Of a stretch of DNA of 64,000 nucleotides, positions 15,675 to 25,538 are shown in pieces. The notes under the pieces are model-generated. The model ran no database searches. It saw only the letters and a list, made by a program, of their open reading frames with translations, and was not told where the DNA came from. The translations under genes and the position numbers were made by a program. This DNA comes from DATEDA01 sp963827595 (GTDB lineage: Bacteria; Pseudomonadota; Gammaproteobacteria; Burkholderiales; SG8-39). The stretch covers positions 310,001 to 374,000 of the forward strand of contig CAWHBT010000001.1 in NCBI GenBank assembly GCA_963827595.1, in the 5' to 3' direction. Within the stretch, counting starts at the first letter, position 1. Every line of letters starts with the position of its first letter.

Positions 15675-16676
15675 ATGCCGGGCGCCGACCCTCACCCGTA
15701 TTCCGGTCTCACGCCCGACGTCGTCCTCGATGCGCTCGAGAGCGCGGGGTTGGCCGGCGACGGACGCCTGCTCGCGCTGAACAGCTACGAGAACCGCGTC
15801 TACCAGATCGGTATCGAGGACGCGGCCGGGCCGGCCTCGTTCGTGGTCGCCAAGTTCTACCGGCCAGCGCGCTGGACCGACGCCCAGATCCTGGAAGAGC
15901 ACGCGTTCGTGAGCGAGCTCGCCGAGCGCGAGATCCCGGTGGTCGCGCCGCTCGTGCTGCGGGGCGCGACGCTGCACGAGTTCGGCGGCTTCCGGTTCGC
16001 GGTCTATCCACGGCGCGGCGGCCGCACCCCCGAGCTCGAGGATCCGCAGACGCTCGAATGGCTCGGCCGCTTCATCGGGCGCATCCATGCCGTGGGCGCG
16101 GTGCGCCCGTTCGACACCCGGCCGGCCCTCGATATCGAGAGCTTCGGGGTCGAGCCGCGCGCGTGGCTGCTCGAGCACGGGTTCATCCCCGTCGACCTGC
16201 GCGAGGCGTGGTCGAGCATCGTCGATCGCGCGCTCGAGGGCGTGACCCGCTGCTACGAGCGCGCGGGCCCGCTGGCGACGATCCGGCTGCACGGCGATTG
16301 CCACGCCGGCAACATCCTCTGGACCGGCGACGGCCCGCACTTCGTCGACTTCGACGACGCGCGCTCCGGCCCCGCGGTGCAGGATCTGTGGATGCTGCTC
16401 TCCGGCGATCGCGAGGCGATGACGCGACAGCTCGGCGACGTGCTCGCCGGTTACGAGGACTTCCGCGAGTTCGAGCCGCGCGAGCTCGCGCTCGTCGAGG
16501 CACTGCGGACGCTGCGTCTCATCCACTACTCGGCGTGGCTCGCGCGGCGGTGGGACGACCCGGCGTTTCCCGCGGCGTTCCCCTGGTTCAACACCCAGCG
16601 CTACTGGCAGGACCGCATCCTCGAGCTGCGCGAGCAGGTCGCGGCCATGGACGAGCCGCCGCTCTGGCGCAACTAG
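15675..16676 (+). CDS. srkA: Stress response kinase A (SrkA/YihE)
   Basis: A 333-residue kinase of the choline-kinase-like fold that phosphorylates Ser/Thr and protects from stress-induced death in E. coli (SrkA, formerly YihE/RdoA). Visible signatures are the YSGLTPDVVLDALES start, LNSYENRVYQIGIED, VAKFYRPARW with the ATP-binding Lys, the catalytic loop LHGDCHAGNILW and the metal site FVDFDDARSGP. Length matches the family. It begins 41 nt after the zinc-ribbon gene. The start is the first ATG in the frame. Confidence 0.93.
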   Translation: MPGADPHPYSGLTPDVVLDALESAGLAGDGRLLALNSYENRVYQIGIEDAAGPASFVVAKFYRPARWTDAQILEEHAFVSELAEREIPVVAPLVLRGATLHEFGGFRFAVYPRRGGRTPELEDPQTLEWLGRFIGRIHAVGAVRPFDTRPALDIESFGVEPRAWLLEHGFIPVDLREAWSSIVDRALEGVTRCYERAGPLATIRLHGDCHAGNILWTGDGPHFVDFDDARSGPAVQDLWMLLSGDREAMTRQLGDVLAGYEDFREFEPRELALVEALRTLRLIHYSAWLARRWDDPAFPAAFPWFNTQRYWQDRILELREQVAAMDEPPLWRN

Positions 16677-16747
16677 CGGGGATTTCTCACCGCGGGAATC
16701 GCGGGCGGTCGAATCCGGGCGCCGCGCTGCGTTACACTCCGCCAGCA

Positions 16748-17701
16748 ATGGACCTCGCCAGCGACGAACAGCTGACCGCCGACGGCGCGCTCGAGCGCGA
16801 CCTGCGGGACGGCCGCTTCGTCGTGACCTCCGAGCTCTCGCCGCCGGTCGCCACCGATCCGGCGGAGTTCATCGACGCCGCGACGGCGCTCCGCGGCGTC
16901 GCGACCGCGGTGAACGTCACCGACGGCGCCGCCGCGAAAGCCCATCTCTCCGCCCTGGTCGCGGCGCACTTCCTCCTCCAGCATCGCGTCGAACCGATTC
17001 TGCAGCTCACCTGCCGCGACCGGAACCGCATCGCGCTCCAGGGCGATCTGCTCGGCGCGGCGGCGCTCGGGATCCGGAACGTGCTGGTGCTGCGCGGCGA
17101 CGACCCCAGTGCCGGCGACCAGCCGGACGCGAAGCCGGTGTTCGACCTGGACGCGACGACGCTGCTCGCGATGGCGAGCCGCATGCAGGCCGAGCACCAG
17201 CTGCCCTCGGGCGCCGCGATCGCCGGTCCGATCCGGCTCCTGCTGGGCGCCGCCGACACGCCGATCGACCCGCCCCCCGGCTGGCGCGCGGAGCGACTGG
17301 TCGCCAAGGCCGCTGCGGGCGCCGCGTTCATCCAGACGCAGTTCTGCATGGACATGGCGGTGGTGCGGCGGTATGCCGCACGGCTGCTCGAGCTCGGGCT
17401 CGCGCAACGGCTGCCGATCCTGATCGGGGTCGCGCCGATCCCGTCGGCGCGCTCGGCCCGCTGGATGAAGGCGAAGCTGCACGGAACGCTGATTTCGGAC
17501 GACATCGTCGAGCGCCTCGAGCGCGCGCCCGACCCGAGGGGCGAGGGCAAGCGGATCTGCGTCGAGCTGATGCAGGAGCTCGCGGCGACCCCCGGAATCG
17601 CCGGCGCGCACGTGATGGCGCCGCAGAATCACGCCGCGATCGCGGAGGTGGTCGCGACGTCCGGCGTCAAGGGAAGGAAGCGGGCTTCGGCCGGCAGCTG
17701 A
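16748..17701 (+). CDS. Methylenetetrahydrofolate reductase family protein
   Basis: A 317-residue FAD-dependent TIM-barrel enzyme that interconverts 5,10-methylene- and 5-methyl-THF. The catalytic-Glu strand is FVVTSELSPP, and LQLTCRDRNRIALQGDLLGA and LVLRGDDP are the FAD/folate-binding blocks. FIQTQFCMDM and LIGVAPI follow. It is more divergent than housekeeping MetF, and its distance from met genes suggests a one-carbon catabolic role. TACACT at 16733-16738 is a -10-like box only 9 nt before ATG, so the transcript may be almost leaderless. Confidence 0.88.
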   Translation: MDLASDEQLTADGALERDLRDGRFVVTSELSPPVATDPAEFIDAATALRGVATAVNVTDGAAAKAHLSALVAAHFLLQHRVEPILQLTCRDRNRIALQGDLLGAAALGIRNVLVLRGDDPSAGDQPDAKPVFDLDATTLLAMASRMQAEHQLPSGAAIAGPIRLLLGAADTPIDPPPGWRAERLVAKAAAGAAFIQTQFCMDMAVVRRYAARLLELGLAQRLPILIGVAPIPSARSARWMKAKLHGTLISDDIVERLERAPDPRGEGKRICVELMQELAATPGIAGAHVMAPQNHAAIAEVVATSGVKGRKRASAGS

Positions 17702-17727
17702 TCACCTCCTCCGGCAGGGACGGGAAG

Positions 17728-18504
17728 ATGGCCTTCAGCGAGGAATACGTCGAGATCGATGGCTGCCGCATCCACCTGCGCCGCGGCGGCACGGGCGCGC
17801 CGCTGCTCTATCTGCACGGCGCGAGCGGTGCACCCGCGATCATGCCGTTCATGGAGAAGCTCGCCGAGCGCTTTGACGTGCTTGTGCCCGAGCATCCGGG
17901 CTTCGGCCTGTCCGACGAGCCCGAGTGGCTGGAGAACATCCACGACCTCGCCTATTTCTATCTCGATTTCCTCCGCCACCTCGACCTGCGGAACGCGCTC
18001 GTCGTCGGCAGCTCCATCGGCGGCTGGCTCGCGCTGGAGATGGCGGTGCGCGACGCCTCCCGCATCCGGTCGCTGGTGCTCGTGGGCCCGGCGGGAATCG
18101 CCGCCCCCGGCGTGCAACCCGCCGATATCTTTATGTGGTCGCCCGAGGAGCTCGTCCGCAACCTGTTCCACGACCAGAAGCTCGCCGAGGCGAGGCTCGC
18201 CGCGCCGGTGACGCCGGCCGACTTCGACATCGCACTCAAGAACCGGCACACCGCAGCCCGCCTCGCCTGGGAGCCGCGGCTTCACGACCCGTTCCTCCAC
18301 AAGTGGCTGCACCGGGTGACGGTGCCGGTCAAGATCGTGTGGGGCGAGAACGACCGGATCCTGCCGGTCGCCTACGCCCAGGCGTTCAAGCAGCTCATCC
18401 CGCACGCCGAGCTCGAGATCATCCCCGCGTGCGGCCACCTGCCGCAGGCGGAGGAAGCCGACCGGTTCTGCGACAGCGTGCTGCGGTTCGCGCGCCGGGA
18501 GTGA
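17728..18504 (+). CDS. Alpha/beta hydrolase
   Basis: A 258-residue alpha/beta-fold hydrolase. The oxyanion region is YLHGASG, the nucleophile elbow GSSIGG (Ser near residue 93), the acid GENDRILP and the catalytic His CGHLPQAE near the C-terminus, so the triad is complete. The arrangement resembles meta-cleavage-product or ester hydrolases. It is followed after 4 nt by a luciferase-like monooxygenase, suggesting a joint catabolic pathway. The substrate is unknown. Confidence 0.88.
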   Translation: MAFSEEYVEIDGCRIHLRRGGTGAPLLYLHGASGAPAIMPFMEKLAERFDVLVPEHPGFGLSDEPEWLENIHDLAYFYLDFLRHLDLRNALVVGSSIGGWLALEMAVRDASRIRSLVLVGPAGIAAPGVQPADIFMWSPEELVRNLFHDQKLAEARLAAPVTPADFDIALKNRHTAARLAWEPRLHDPFLHKWLHRVTVPVKIVWGENDRILPVAYAQAFKQLIPHAELEIIPACGHLPQAEEADRFCDSVLRFARRE

Positions 18505-18508
18505 CGCC

Positions 18509-19651
18509 GTGCAGGTCGTCCTGTTCCATCTGATGCCCTACGCCGACCTCGACCTCGAGAGCGCGCGCCGCCACCCCTCGGTCTGGGTCCGGCTTCCGAA
18601 CACCCACTTCGACCCGGAGAAGGGGCACAAGCTTTACAACCGCTATCTCGACGAGCTGGAGTACGCGGAGGAGCTCGGCTTCGACGCGGTCTCGGTGAAC
18701 GAGCACCACCAGACCGCGTACGGCCTCATGCCGTCGCCGATCGTGACCGCGTCGGCGCTCGCGCGACGCACCAAGCGCGTCAAGATCGCGATTCTGGGCA
18801 GCGCCCTGCCGCTGCGCGAGCACCCGCTGATGGTCGCCGAGGAGCACGCGATGATCGACGTGATCAGCGGCGGGCGCCTCATCAGCGGCTTCGTGCGCGG
18901 CATCGGCGCCGAGTACCACACCTTCGGCGTGAACCCGACCTTCTCGCACGACCGCTTCCACGAGGCGCACGACCTAATCGTGCGCGCCTGGACCGAGCCC
19001 GGGCCGTTCGCATTCCAGGGCCGGCACTACCGGGTGAACTACGTGAACACCTGGCCGCGGCCGTATCAGCGCCCGCACCCGCCGATCTGGATCCCGTCGC
19101 AAGGGAGCAAGGAGACGATCGACTGGGCGTCGCACCCCGATCGCCGCTACACCTACCTGCAGACGTTTAGCCCGGCCAAGGTCGTCCAGCGATACCTCAA
19201 GATGTACCGGGACACGTGCGCAGCGCACGGCTACGCGGCCGAGGATCGGCAACTGGGGTGGGCGGTCCCGGTCTACGTGGCCGAGACCGACGAGGCCGCG
19301 CGCCGCGAAGCCAAGCCGCACCTCGAGGCGTTTCGGAACGTGTTCCTCAAGATGCCGATCGAGATGCTCCTGCCGCCCGGTTACACGTCGCGGGAGTCGC
19401 TCAAAGGCGTGATGAAAGCGAAAGCCGAGATCTTCGGGGAGATCACGATCGACAAGGCGATCGACCTGGGGCTCTTCGTCTGCGGCAGCCCGGCGACCGT
19501 GCGGCGGGCGTTCGAGACCTATTGGCAGGAGATGCGCTTCGGTAACCTGCTCGTCCTGTGTCAGTTCGGCACGCTGCCGGGCGAGCTGACGCGCAAGAAC
19601 ATGGAACTCTTCGCCAGCGAAGTCATGCCGGCGCTGACGTCGCTGAACTGA
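18509..19651 (+). CDS. LLM-class flavin-dependent monooxygenase
   Basis: A 380-residue bacterial-luciferase-like TIM-barrel enzyme using reduced FMN and O2. VNEHHQTAYGLMPSP is the luciferase-family N-terminal signature, GRLISGFVRGIGAEY is the active-site/FMN block and NTWPRPYQRPHPPIWIPSQGS follows. GTG 18509 starts 4 nt after the hydrolase stop, so the two are translationally linked. The group (hydrolase, monooxygenase, and the opposing Rieske oxygenase) points to degradation of an aromatic or heterocyclic compound. Confidence 0.9.
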   Translation: MQVVLFHLMPYADLDLESARRHPSVWVRLPNTHFDPEKGHKLYNRYLDELEYAEELGFDAVSVNEHHQTAYGLMPSPIVTASALARRTKRVKIAILGSALPLREHPLMVAEEHAMIDVISGGRLISGFVRGIGAEYHTFGVNPTFSHDRFHEAHDLIVRAWTEPGPFAFQGRHYRVNYVNTWPRPYQRPHPPIWIPSQGSKETIDWASHPDRRYTYLQTFSPAKVVQRYLKMYRDTCAAHGYAAEDRQLGWAVPVYVAETDEAARREAKPHLEAFRNVFLKMPIEMLLPPGYTSRESLKGVMKAKAEIFGEITIDKAIDLGLFVCGSPATVRRAFETYWQEMRFGNLLVLCQFGTLPGELTRKNMELFASEVMPALTSLN

Positions 19652-19714
19652 GTCGCGCTGCGCGCCGGCGCTCAGCGCACCAGCACCTCATCGCCGATCG
19701 CTTCCGGCATGGGG

Positions 19715-20749
19715 CTAGGCTGCCCTGACCTGCTTCTGCTCGTCGGCGGTTAGGCGCTCGACGATCTGCCGCATCGCCACCCAGGCCTTGTCCTGACCGA
19801 GGTGGACCACCGGGCTCGCTCCCAGGTCCAGGTTCTCCTGCTGCGCCTTGATCGTCGCCATGTCCTCGAGGAACGCGCTGGTGACCTGGCTGCGCACCAG
19901 GTCCGAGATCCAGCGCTGCTCGAGCTTGAAGTTGTAGGCCTGGGCCCAGAAGTAGTGGGCCGACCGCTCGGTCTCGGGCGTGATCGCATTGAGGTTCATC
20001 ATGTTCATGCCCTGGCTGCGGTCGCCCTGGCGCGCGCCGGTGCCCGCGATCGCCGAGCCGACGTCGAGCTTGACGAACGACGGCGGCGCATAGTTCGTGA
20101 CCTGCCAGCGGTCGACGTTGACCCCGTCGGCGAAGCCGCCCATGCGCTTGTGGAACGGCGCCGGCGGCTTGTCCATGAGCCAGCGCGTCACCTTGATCCG
20201 GTCGCCCTCGCGCGCGACCTCGAACTCCGAGCGCGCGAAGTCGTCGGTGCCGAGCGTCGTGGGATGCAGGAACGGCAGGTGCGTGGTATCGAGCAGGTTC
20301 TCGACCAGCAGCAGGTAGTTCGCCTCCACGTGCAGGCTGCTGCCGCCGAACCGCCAGCCCGGGTCGTCCATCCAGTGGAAATCCTCGATGAGTCCCGGGT
20401 CCACCTTGGCGGGATCGCCGGTCCAGAGCCAGATCCAGTGGTTGCGCTCGACCACCGGATACGCGCGGACGCGCGCGGACGCAGGGATGCGGTCCTGGCT
20501 CGGAACCTTGACGCAGGCGCCCGTGTGGTCGAACTGCAGCCCGTGGTACGCGCACTGCACGATGTTGCCGATCAGCTTGCCGCGCGAGAGCTGCGCCTGG
20601 CGGTGGCAGCACCGGTCCTCGAGCGCAACCGGGACGCCGTCCTCGCGGCGGAAGAAGACGACGGGCTCGTCGAGGATGATGCGCCGGAGCATGTCGCGCC
20701 CCACTTCATGGTCCCACGCGCCGACGTACCAGGCATTGCGAACGAACAT
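19715..20749 (-). CDS. Rieske [2Fe-2S] oxygenase, vanillate O-demethylase type
   Basis: A 344-residue ring-hydroxylating/O-demethylating oxygenase of the VanA family. The Rieske ligands are CxH in RCCHRQAQLS and CxxH in QCAYHGLQF (about residues 47-68). The mononuclear iron site is the VENLLDTTHLPFLH motif near residues 150-163, with the Asp bridging between centres. A VanB-type reductase is not next door. GAGGAGCCATG lies at the start. It faces the monooxygenase gene convergently. Confidence 0.92.
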   Translation of the reverse strand: MFVRNAWYVGAWDHEVGRDMLRRIILDEPVVFFRREDGVPVALEDRCCHRQAQLSRGKLIGNIVQCAYHGLQFDHTGACVKVPSQDRIPASARVRAYPVVERNHWIWLWTGDPAKVDPGLIEDFHWMDDPGWRFGGSSLHVEANYLLLVENLLDTTHLPFLHPTTLGTDDFARSEFEVAREGDRIKVTRWLMDKPPAPFHKRMGGFADGVNVDRWQVTNYAPPSFVKLDVGSAIAGTGARQGDRSQGMNMMNLNAITPETERSAHYFWAQAYNFKLEQRWISDLVRSQVTSAFLEDMATIKAQQENLDLGASPVVHLGQDKAWVAMRQIVERLTADEQKQVRAA

Positions 20750-20801
20750 GGCTCCTCCTCAGCGTCGAGTTAGAATCGGCGCCGGAACAGGAGAAACTAT
20801 C

Positions 20802-21750
20802 ATGAAACTTCGCCATCTCGCGCGTTGCGCCGCCGGTTTGCTCGCGGTCGCCGCGGGGACCGCGCTCGCGTATCCCGACAAGCCCATCCAGTACATCATC
20901 CCCTTCGCCCCGGGCGGCGAGTCCGACATCACCGCGCGCCTGCAGGCGCAGGTGTTCGCCGCCAAGTACAAGCAGCAGATGATCGTGCTCAACCGGCCCG
21001 GCGCGGGCGGCGCGCTGATCTGGGGCCAGCTGAACAACATGCCGCCCGACGGCTACACGATCTCCGGCATCAACCTCCCCCACATCGTGCTGCAGCCCCT
21101 CGAGGGCAACGTGCAGTACAAGACCGAGGACATGACGCCGGTCTACTTCTTCCAGTACACCGCCGACGCGATCGTCGTGCCGATCAACAGCCCTTTCATG
21201 ACCTACCAGGATCTCGTGAAGGCGGCGAAGGCGGATCCGGGCAAGGTCTCGCTCGCGGGCTCGGGCTACTTTTTCCGCCAACCACATGGCGACCGAGCGG
21301 CTGAACAAGCTCGCCGGCATTCAGCTCCTCTACGTGCCGTTCAAGGGCACCGGCGACCTGGTGGCGTCGGTGGCCGGCGGGCACGTCAGCGGCGCGATGA
21401 GCTACCTGCCGTTCGCCATCCAGCAGAAAGGCAAGATGAGAATGCTCGCGGTGGCGACCGAGAAGCGCCACCCGGCGTTCCCCGACACGCCGACCTTCAA
21501 GGAGCTCGGGTTCGACTGGGTGGACGGCGCCTACCGCGGCATCGCGGTGCCCAAGCCCACGCCGCGGGAGATCCAGAAGCAGGTCTCGGACATGATGCAC
21601 GCGCTCAACCAGGACCCGGCGATGCGCAAGCAGCTCACCGACGGCGGCTACGACGTGATCGACATCACGGTCGAGAAGATGCCCGCCTTCCTCGCCGAGA
21701 GGAGCCGCGCCTACATCGAGGACGCCAAGGCGGCGGGGCTGCTGAAGTAG
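20802..21750 (+). pseudogene. Tripartite tricarboxylate transporter receptor (Bug/TctC family), single frameshift
   Basis: The gene begins MKLRHLARCAAGLLA (signal peptide ending ALA) and shows the TctC block KPIQYIIPFAPGGESDITAR and VLNRPGAGG. At the T5 run 21270-21274 one extra T breaks the frame. Removing one T gives GSGYFSANHMATERL, exactly the expected family sequence, and the rest reads in frame +1 to the stop at 21750 (about 315 residues in total). Bug receptors are periplasmic and bind carboxylates or amides. A -10-like TAGAAT lies at 20771-20776. A read error or recent mutation cannot be told apart here. Confidence 0.88.
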
Positions 21751-21751
21751 G

Positions 21752-21779
21752 TCGGGGCGCGCGGGTGGGCGCGCCCCGA
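21752..21779. terminator. Hairpin between convergent genes
   Basis: Perfect 10-bp arms TCGGGGCGCG (21752-21761) and CGCGCCCCGA (21770-21779) with an 8-nt loop begin 2 nt after the stop of the TTT receptor and end 20 nt before the stop of the opposing lipoprotein gene. It could terminate both. There is no T-run on either side. Confidence 0.5.
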
Positions 21780-21799
21780 TGCATGCGAGACCTGGTCCG

Positions 21800-22399
21800 C
21801 TATCTGCCGTCCGCGGACGAAAGACGCGGTTTCTCCGCCGCCGGCTTGCTCGCCCAGTCCGGGTAGTAGTCGAGGCGCTTCGACTGGACGCTGGCGAGGT
21901 TCTGGCCCAGCCAGGCTTCCGCGGAGGGGCTCTTCACGACCCACCGGCACTCGTCGAGCTGGCCCTTGAAGTCGGCCGTGCCCAGATCCTTCCCGGGCAC
22001 CGGGTCCAGCCCGAAGCGCGCCTTCCACAGGCCCATCCTGGGCTCGACGCGGGCGTAGTAGGTCTTGTTCGGCAGCAGCTCGGCGCTCATGAAATCCGCG
22101 TTCTCTCCGACCACCATGAACAGCCGCGTGCCGGGATCGACTTCGTAGGCCACCTTGGCCTTGGCCGCCAGAACGCCGATGAGCGAGACGTTGTTGCCCT
22201 GCACCTCGTACACCGTCGACTGGACCGCAGCGCCGAGACCCGAAGGCCGCATGAACACGACCATCGCCTTGCCCGTTCGGGGACCACTCGGAGTTGCCGA
22301 GACCTCCTGCATGTGGGTGATGGTGCCCGCGCATCCCGAGACCAGCGATGCGAGTACGACGACAAGGAACGCTGCGCAACGCGGCGCGTTGATTTTCAT
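21800..22399 (-). CDS. Lipoprotein with DUF2846-like layout
   Basis: A 199-residue lipoprotein. The signal peptide ends with the lipobox LVSGC at about residues 19-23. The mature part has AMVVFMRPSGLGA, YEVDPGTRLFMVVGENADFM and LLPNKTYYARVEPRMG, which resemble the beta-sandwich of DUF2846-type lipoproteins. The family assignment is tentative. ATG 22399 was chosen because it directly precedes the signal peptide. No functional link with the neighbours is visible. Confidence 0.75.
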   Translation of the reverse strand: MKINAPRCAAFLVVVLASLVSGCAGTITHMQEVSATPSGPRTGKAMVVFMRPSGLGAAVQSTVYEVQGNNVSLIGVLAAKAKVAYEVDPGTRLFMVVGENADFMSAELLPNKTYYARVEPRMGLWKARFGLDPVPGKDLGTADFKGQLDECRWVVKSPSAEAWLGQNLASVQSKRLDYYPDWASKPAAEKPRLSSADGR

Positions 22400-22549
22400 C
22401 TGAACCCCCCTGGGTTTCGACCTTCCGTGGACGTTGTAGGTGAGGATGTCATCCGGCCCGGAAGGATTGTGGCCGGCGCGCCGCGATTGTCCGTCGCGCG
22501 GCGGGGCCATTCAACATCGCGGCGGTTCCCCGAAGGGAAAAGTACGCGA

Positions 22550-24475
22550 TCAGGAGACCGCCAGCCGCCGTTTCGCCCTGACTTCGGTGGCGAGCAGGGC
22601 CGCCCCGAGCACCATTCCAGCGGCATTCAACCAGGCGTTCACCTGGGCCGCCTGAAAGGGCATCAGGAGCAGCACGCCCGCCAAGATGAACGCGGCGCGC
22701 GTCGGCCATTTCATGACGCGCAGCGCGTAGCCGGTCATGGCGGCGCACATGAACCAGATCCCCATCAGCGACAGGACGGCCACGGCAATGATCTCCGGCA
22801 CGCTGGATCGGAGCAGCAGCGCGGGCGAGTAGACGAATAGAAAGGGGACGATGTAGGAGGCCCAGCCGAAGCGCATCGCCAGCCACCCGGCATCCATCGG
22901 ATCGGTCTTGGCAATGGTGGCCGCGACGAAGGCCGCGGTCGCGATCGGTGGCGTGATCAGCGACATGACGCCGAAGTAGAGGATGAAAAGGTGCGCGGCC
23001 ATCGGCACCACGCCCACCTTGACGAGCGCCGGCGCCACCAGGATCGCGAGCATCACGTAGACCGCGAGCGTCGGCAGCCCGAGTCCCAGCACGATGTTGG
23101 TGATCGCGCAGATGACCAGCAGTACCAGCAGGCTCTCGGCGCCGAGGTCGACCAGGTAGGCGGTCAGCGCGAACGACAGACCGCCCACCTGGAACAGTCC
23201 GAGAATGTAGCCGCCGATGGCGCAGATCACCACGATCTCGCATACGCCCACGCCGGTCTCGACCACCGCGCTCCAGACGTCCCGCAAGCGCATCCGCGCG
23301 CCGCGGTAGCCGACGAGTAGGCCCACAACCACGATGATGCCTGCGGCGAGCACGGCGGCCGACTCCGGCTGCCAGTTGAGCCAGAACATCGCAGCGACCA
23401 GCGCGGCGAACGGTGCGAGGAAGATCCAGCCGTGCGCCAGCACCGGCAGGAGCTTCGGGATCGCGCTGCGCTCCACCTTGCCGAAGCCGTGGCGCGCCGC
23501 CTCCAGATCGCACTGGATGAAAAGCGCCGCGTAGTAGAGCACCGACGGAAGGAGGGCGGCGAGCGCCACCTCCTTGTACGGCACCTGCAGGAAGTCCGCC
23601 ATGACGAATGCCACCGCGCCCATGACCGGCGGCATCATTTGCGCGCCGTTCGAGGCGCAGGCCTCGATCGCCGCGGCGAGCCGCGCGGGGATGCCCGAGC
23701 GCTTCATCAACGGAATGGTGACCACTCCGACGGCGAGCGCGCTGGCCGCCGCGATCCCCGAGACGCTGCCGAAGAGGCTGGAGCCGACCACGGCGATCTT
23801 GGCGGCGCCGCCGCGAAAGCGTCCCATCAGGCTCATGGCGAGATCGTTGAAGAACCCCGAGCCGCCGGAGCGCGCCAGCAGCTGCCCCATGAAGACGAAG
23901 GCGATCACGATCGTGGTGGCGATCTCGAGCACCAGTCCGAGGAGCCCGTTGGTGTCGAAGTTGAGGTAGATGCCGAGCGTCTGGGGCTCGACCTTGTGAG
24001 TTCGCAGCTGGCCGGGGATCAGGTGGCCGACCAGCACCCAAACCACCAGGGCAAACGTGATGACGATCAGCGAATAGCCCGAGGTGCGCCGCGTTCCCTC
24101 GAACGTGAGGAAGGTCAGAACGACCGCGAGGCCGATGAGTTCCGGCGAGACGCTGCCGGCGAGCGCGGTGAGCCGTGGGAACTCGGCGGCGACGTAGCCG
24201 CACGCGGCGAGCGATACTGCCGCGCACGCCCAGTCGTACCAGGGCACCGCGCGGCGTTCGGTGCCGCGAACCAGGGGAAAGCTGACGAAGAGCAGCGCGA
24301 GGCAGACGCCGTACGCGCCGGCGAGGAACTGCTCGGGAAACAGGACCAGCCCGGCGAGGCGGAACAGCCCCATGCTCCAGGCGAGCGACCCGAGGGTAAG
24401 CAGCGCCGCGAGCGCCGCCTGCGCGACGCGCCCCGAGCGGGAGTGCGGAGGGGCGACGGAGGAGAGCTCCTCCAC
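22550..24475 (-). CDS. TRAP transporter permease, fused 4TM/12TM (TRAP-TAXI type)
   Basis: A 641-residue inner-membrane protein that fuses the small (DctQ-like) and large (DctM-like) TRAP subunits, the form paired with TAXI receptors. Typical blocks are GQLLARSGGSGFFNDLAMSL, the GAQMMPPVMGAVAFVMADFL segment, LGLGLPTLAVYVMLAIL and VMSLITPPIATAAFVAA. The GTG start lies one base after the TAXI stop, so both are cotranslated. The transporter uses an ion gradient to import organic acids or amino acids. The substrate is unknown. Confidence 0.92.
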   Translation of the reverse strand: MEELSSVAPPHSRSGRVAQAALAALLTLGSLAWSMGLFRLAGLVLFPEQFLAGAYGVCLALLFVSFPLVRGTERRAVPWYDWACAAVSLAACGYVAAEFPRLTALAGSVSPELIGLAVVLTFLTFEGTRRTSGYSLIVITFALVVWVLVGHLIPGQLRTHKVEPQTLGIYLNFDTNGLLGLVLEIATTIVIAFVFMGQLLARSGGSGFFNDLAMSLMGRFRGGAAKIAVVGSSLFGSVSGIAAASALAVGVVTIPLMKRSGIPARLAAAIEACASNGAQMMPPVMGAVAFVMADFLQVPYKEVALAALLPSVLYYAALFIQCDLEAARHGFGKVERSAIPKLLPVLAHGWIFLAPFAALVAAMFWLNWQPESAAVLAAGIIVVVGLLVGYRGARMRLRDVWSAVVETGVGVCEIVVICAIGGYILGLFQVGGLSFALTAYLVDLGAESLLVLLVICAITNIVLGLGLPTLAVYVMLAILVAPALVKVGVVPMAAHLFILYFGVMSLITPPIATAAFVAATIAKTDPMDAGWLAMRFGWASYIVPFLFVYSPALLLRSSVPEIIAVAVLSLMGIWFMCAAMTGYALRVMKWPTRAAFILAGVLLLMPFQAAQVNAWLNAAGMVLGAALLATEVRAKRRLAVS

Positions 24476-24476
24476 G

Positions 24477-25436
24477 TCAACCCATCAGGCCGGCTTCCTT
24501 CAGGTACTTGGTCGCGCCCGGGTGATGCGGCAGGCGCGGTTGGATCTTCCCAGCGTCCTTCTCCTGGAAAGCGTTGAAATTGGGGTGGCCCTCGACCAAT
24601 CCCTTCTTGTTCTGGTGGACCGCCTTGACGAACTGGTAGACGGCGTCGTCGCTGACGTGCGTGCCGACCGCCACGACGAAATCGATCGTCTGCACCTTCG
24701 CCGGCTTGTCGATCCCTGCGATGTGCGGCGCGGGATTCACGGTGGAAAAGTAATACTCCTGCCGCACTTTTTTCATGCGCGCTTCGGAGTCCGGCAGCGC
24801 GTCCATCGGCAGCAGCCGCAGCCCGCCCACCGAGGCCGCGACTTCGGCGACTTTCGGCGCGCCGACCGCGAAGAAGAGCAGGTCGAGCTTGCCGGACTTG
24901 AAGTCGTCCGCGGCCCGAACCACGTTCACCTGGGGCACCTTCGAGACGTCGTTGTAGGTGATGCCGCCGGCGCTGAGCAGCGCGATGGTGTGCGGCAGCA
25001 CGCCGGTCTGCTGCACCCATTCGGCCGGCACGCGCTTCCCCTTCAGATCGGCGATGGTATTGATGTTCGAGTCCTTCCTCACCCAGAAGGCCATCTGGAA
25101 TCCGTACAGCGTGATGGCCGTGCGCAGGTTTGGCTTGGCGTTGCCCTGCCAGTTTCCGACCCCCTGCGCCGCGTCGGCGACTTCCCCGACGTCGAGCAGG
25201 AGAAAGTCGGCTTTCTGAGTGTTGACCGCGTCGAAGATGGGGGCGTCGCCGCCGAAGCCGATGACGCGCACCTGGAGCTTCGAGTTGTCCTGTACGACCT
25301 TGGCGATCACCGACGCCTGGGCGTGCAGCAGCGCGCCCGGCGGAAGCGTCGCGAAGCCGTAGGTCTGCTGCGCCGCGGCGCCGGCCGCGAACGCGGACGC
25401 GGCGGCGAAGCCGAGCAGTCGGATGCCGTTCAACAT
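24477..25436 (-). CDS. TAXI-family TRAP transporter solute receptor
   Basis: A 319-residue periplasmic binding protein with a Sec signal (cleavage near AGAAAQ). The family pattern is present: TYGFATLPPGALLHAQASVIAKVV, VNTQKADFLLLDVGEVADA, and the C-terminal KAVHQNKKGLVEGHPNF helix. It delivers ligand to the fused permease encoded immediately downstream. GAGGAGGACAAC precedes the start. In this pair the receptor comes first, as is usual for TAXI systems. Confidence 0.92.
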   Translation of the reverse strand: MLNGIRLLGFAAASAFAAGAAAQQTYGFATLPPGALLHAQASVIAKVVQDNSKLQVRVIGFGGDAPIFDAVNTQKADFLLLDVGEVADAAQGVGNWQGNAKPNLRTAITLYGFQMAFWVRKDSNINTIADLKGKRVPAEWVQQTGVLPHTIALLSAGGITYNDVSKVPQVNVVRAADDFKSGKLDLLFFAVGAPKVAEVAASVGGLRLLPMDALPDSEARMKKVRQEYYFSTVNPAPHIAGIDKPAKVQTIDFVVAVGTHVSDDAVYQFVKAVHQNKKGLVEGHPNFNAFQEKDAGKIQPRLPHHPGATKYLKEAGLMG

Positions 25437-25538
25437 GGTTGTCCTCCTCCAGACCCGGCTGTGGTCCGGGCGGGAACGAAGCTTACTTTGCCCAAGTCGC
25501 GCCGGGCAAGCGACGCGACCGCGGCGCCGCGCGCCCCG

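Noticed and set aside
19655..19678. Hairpin GCGCTG...CAGCGC after the luciferase-like monooxygenase gene
   Set aside because: Short arms with a long GC-rich loop and no T-run; not distinguishable from background.
22479..22503. Hairpin CGCCGCG/CGCGGCG between the TRAP permease and the lipoprotein
   Set aside because: GC-only 7-bp arms are expected by chance in this composition and there is no T-run.
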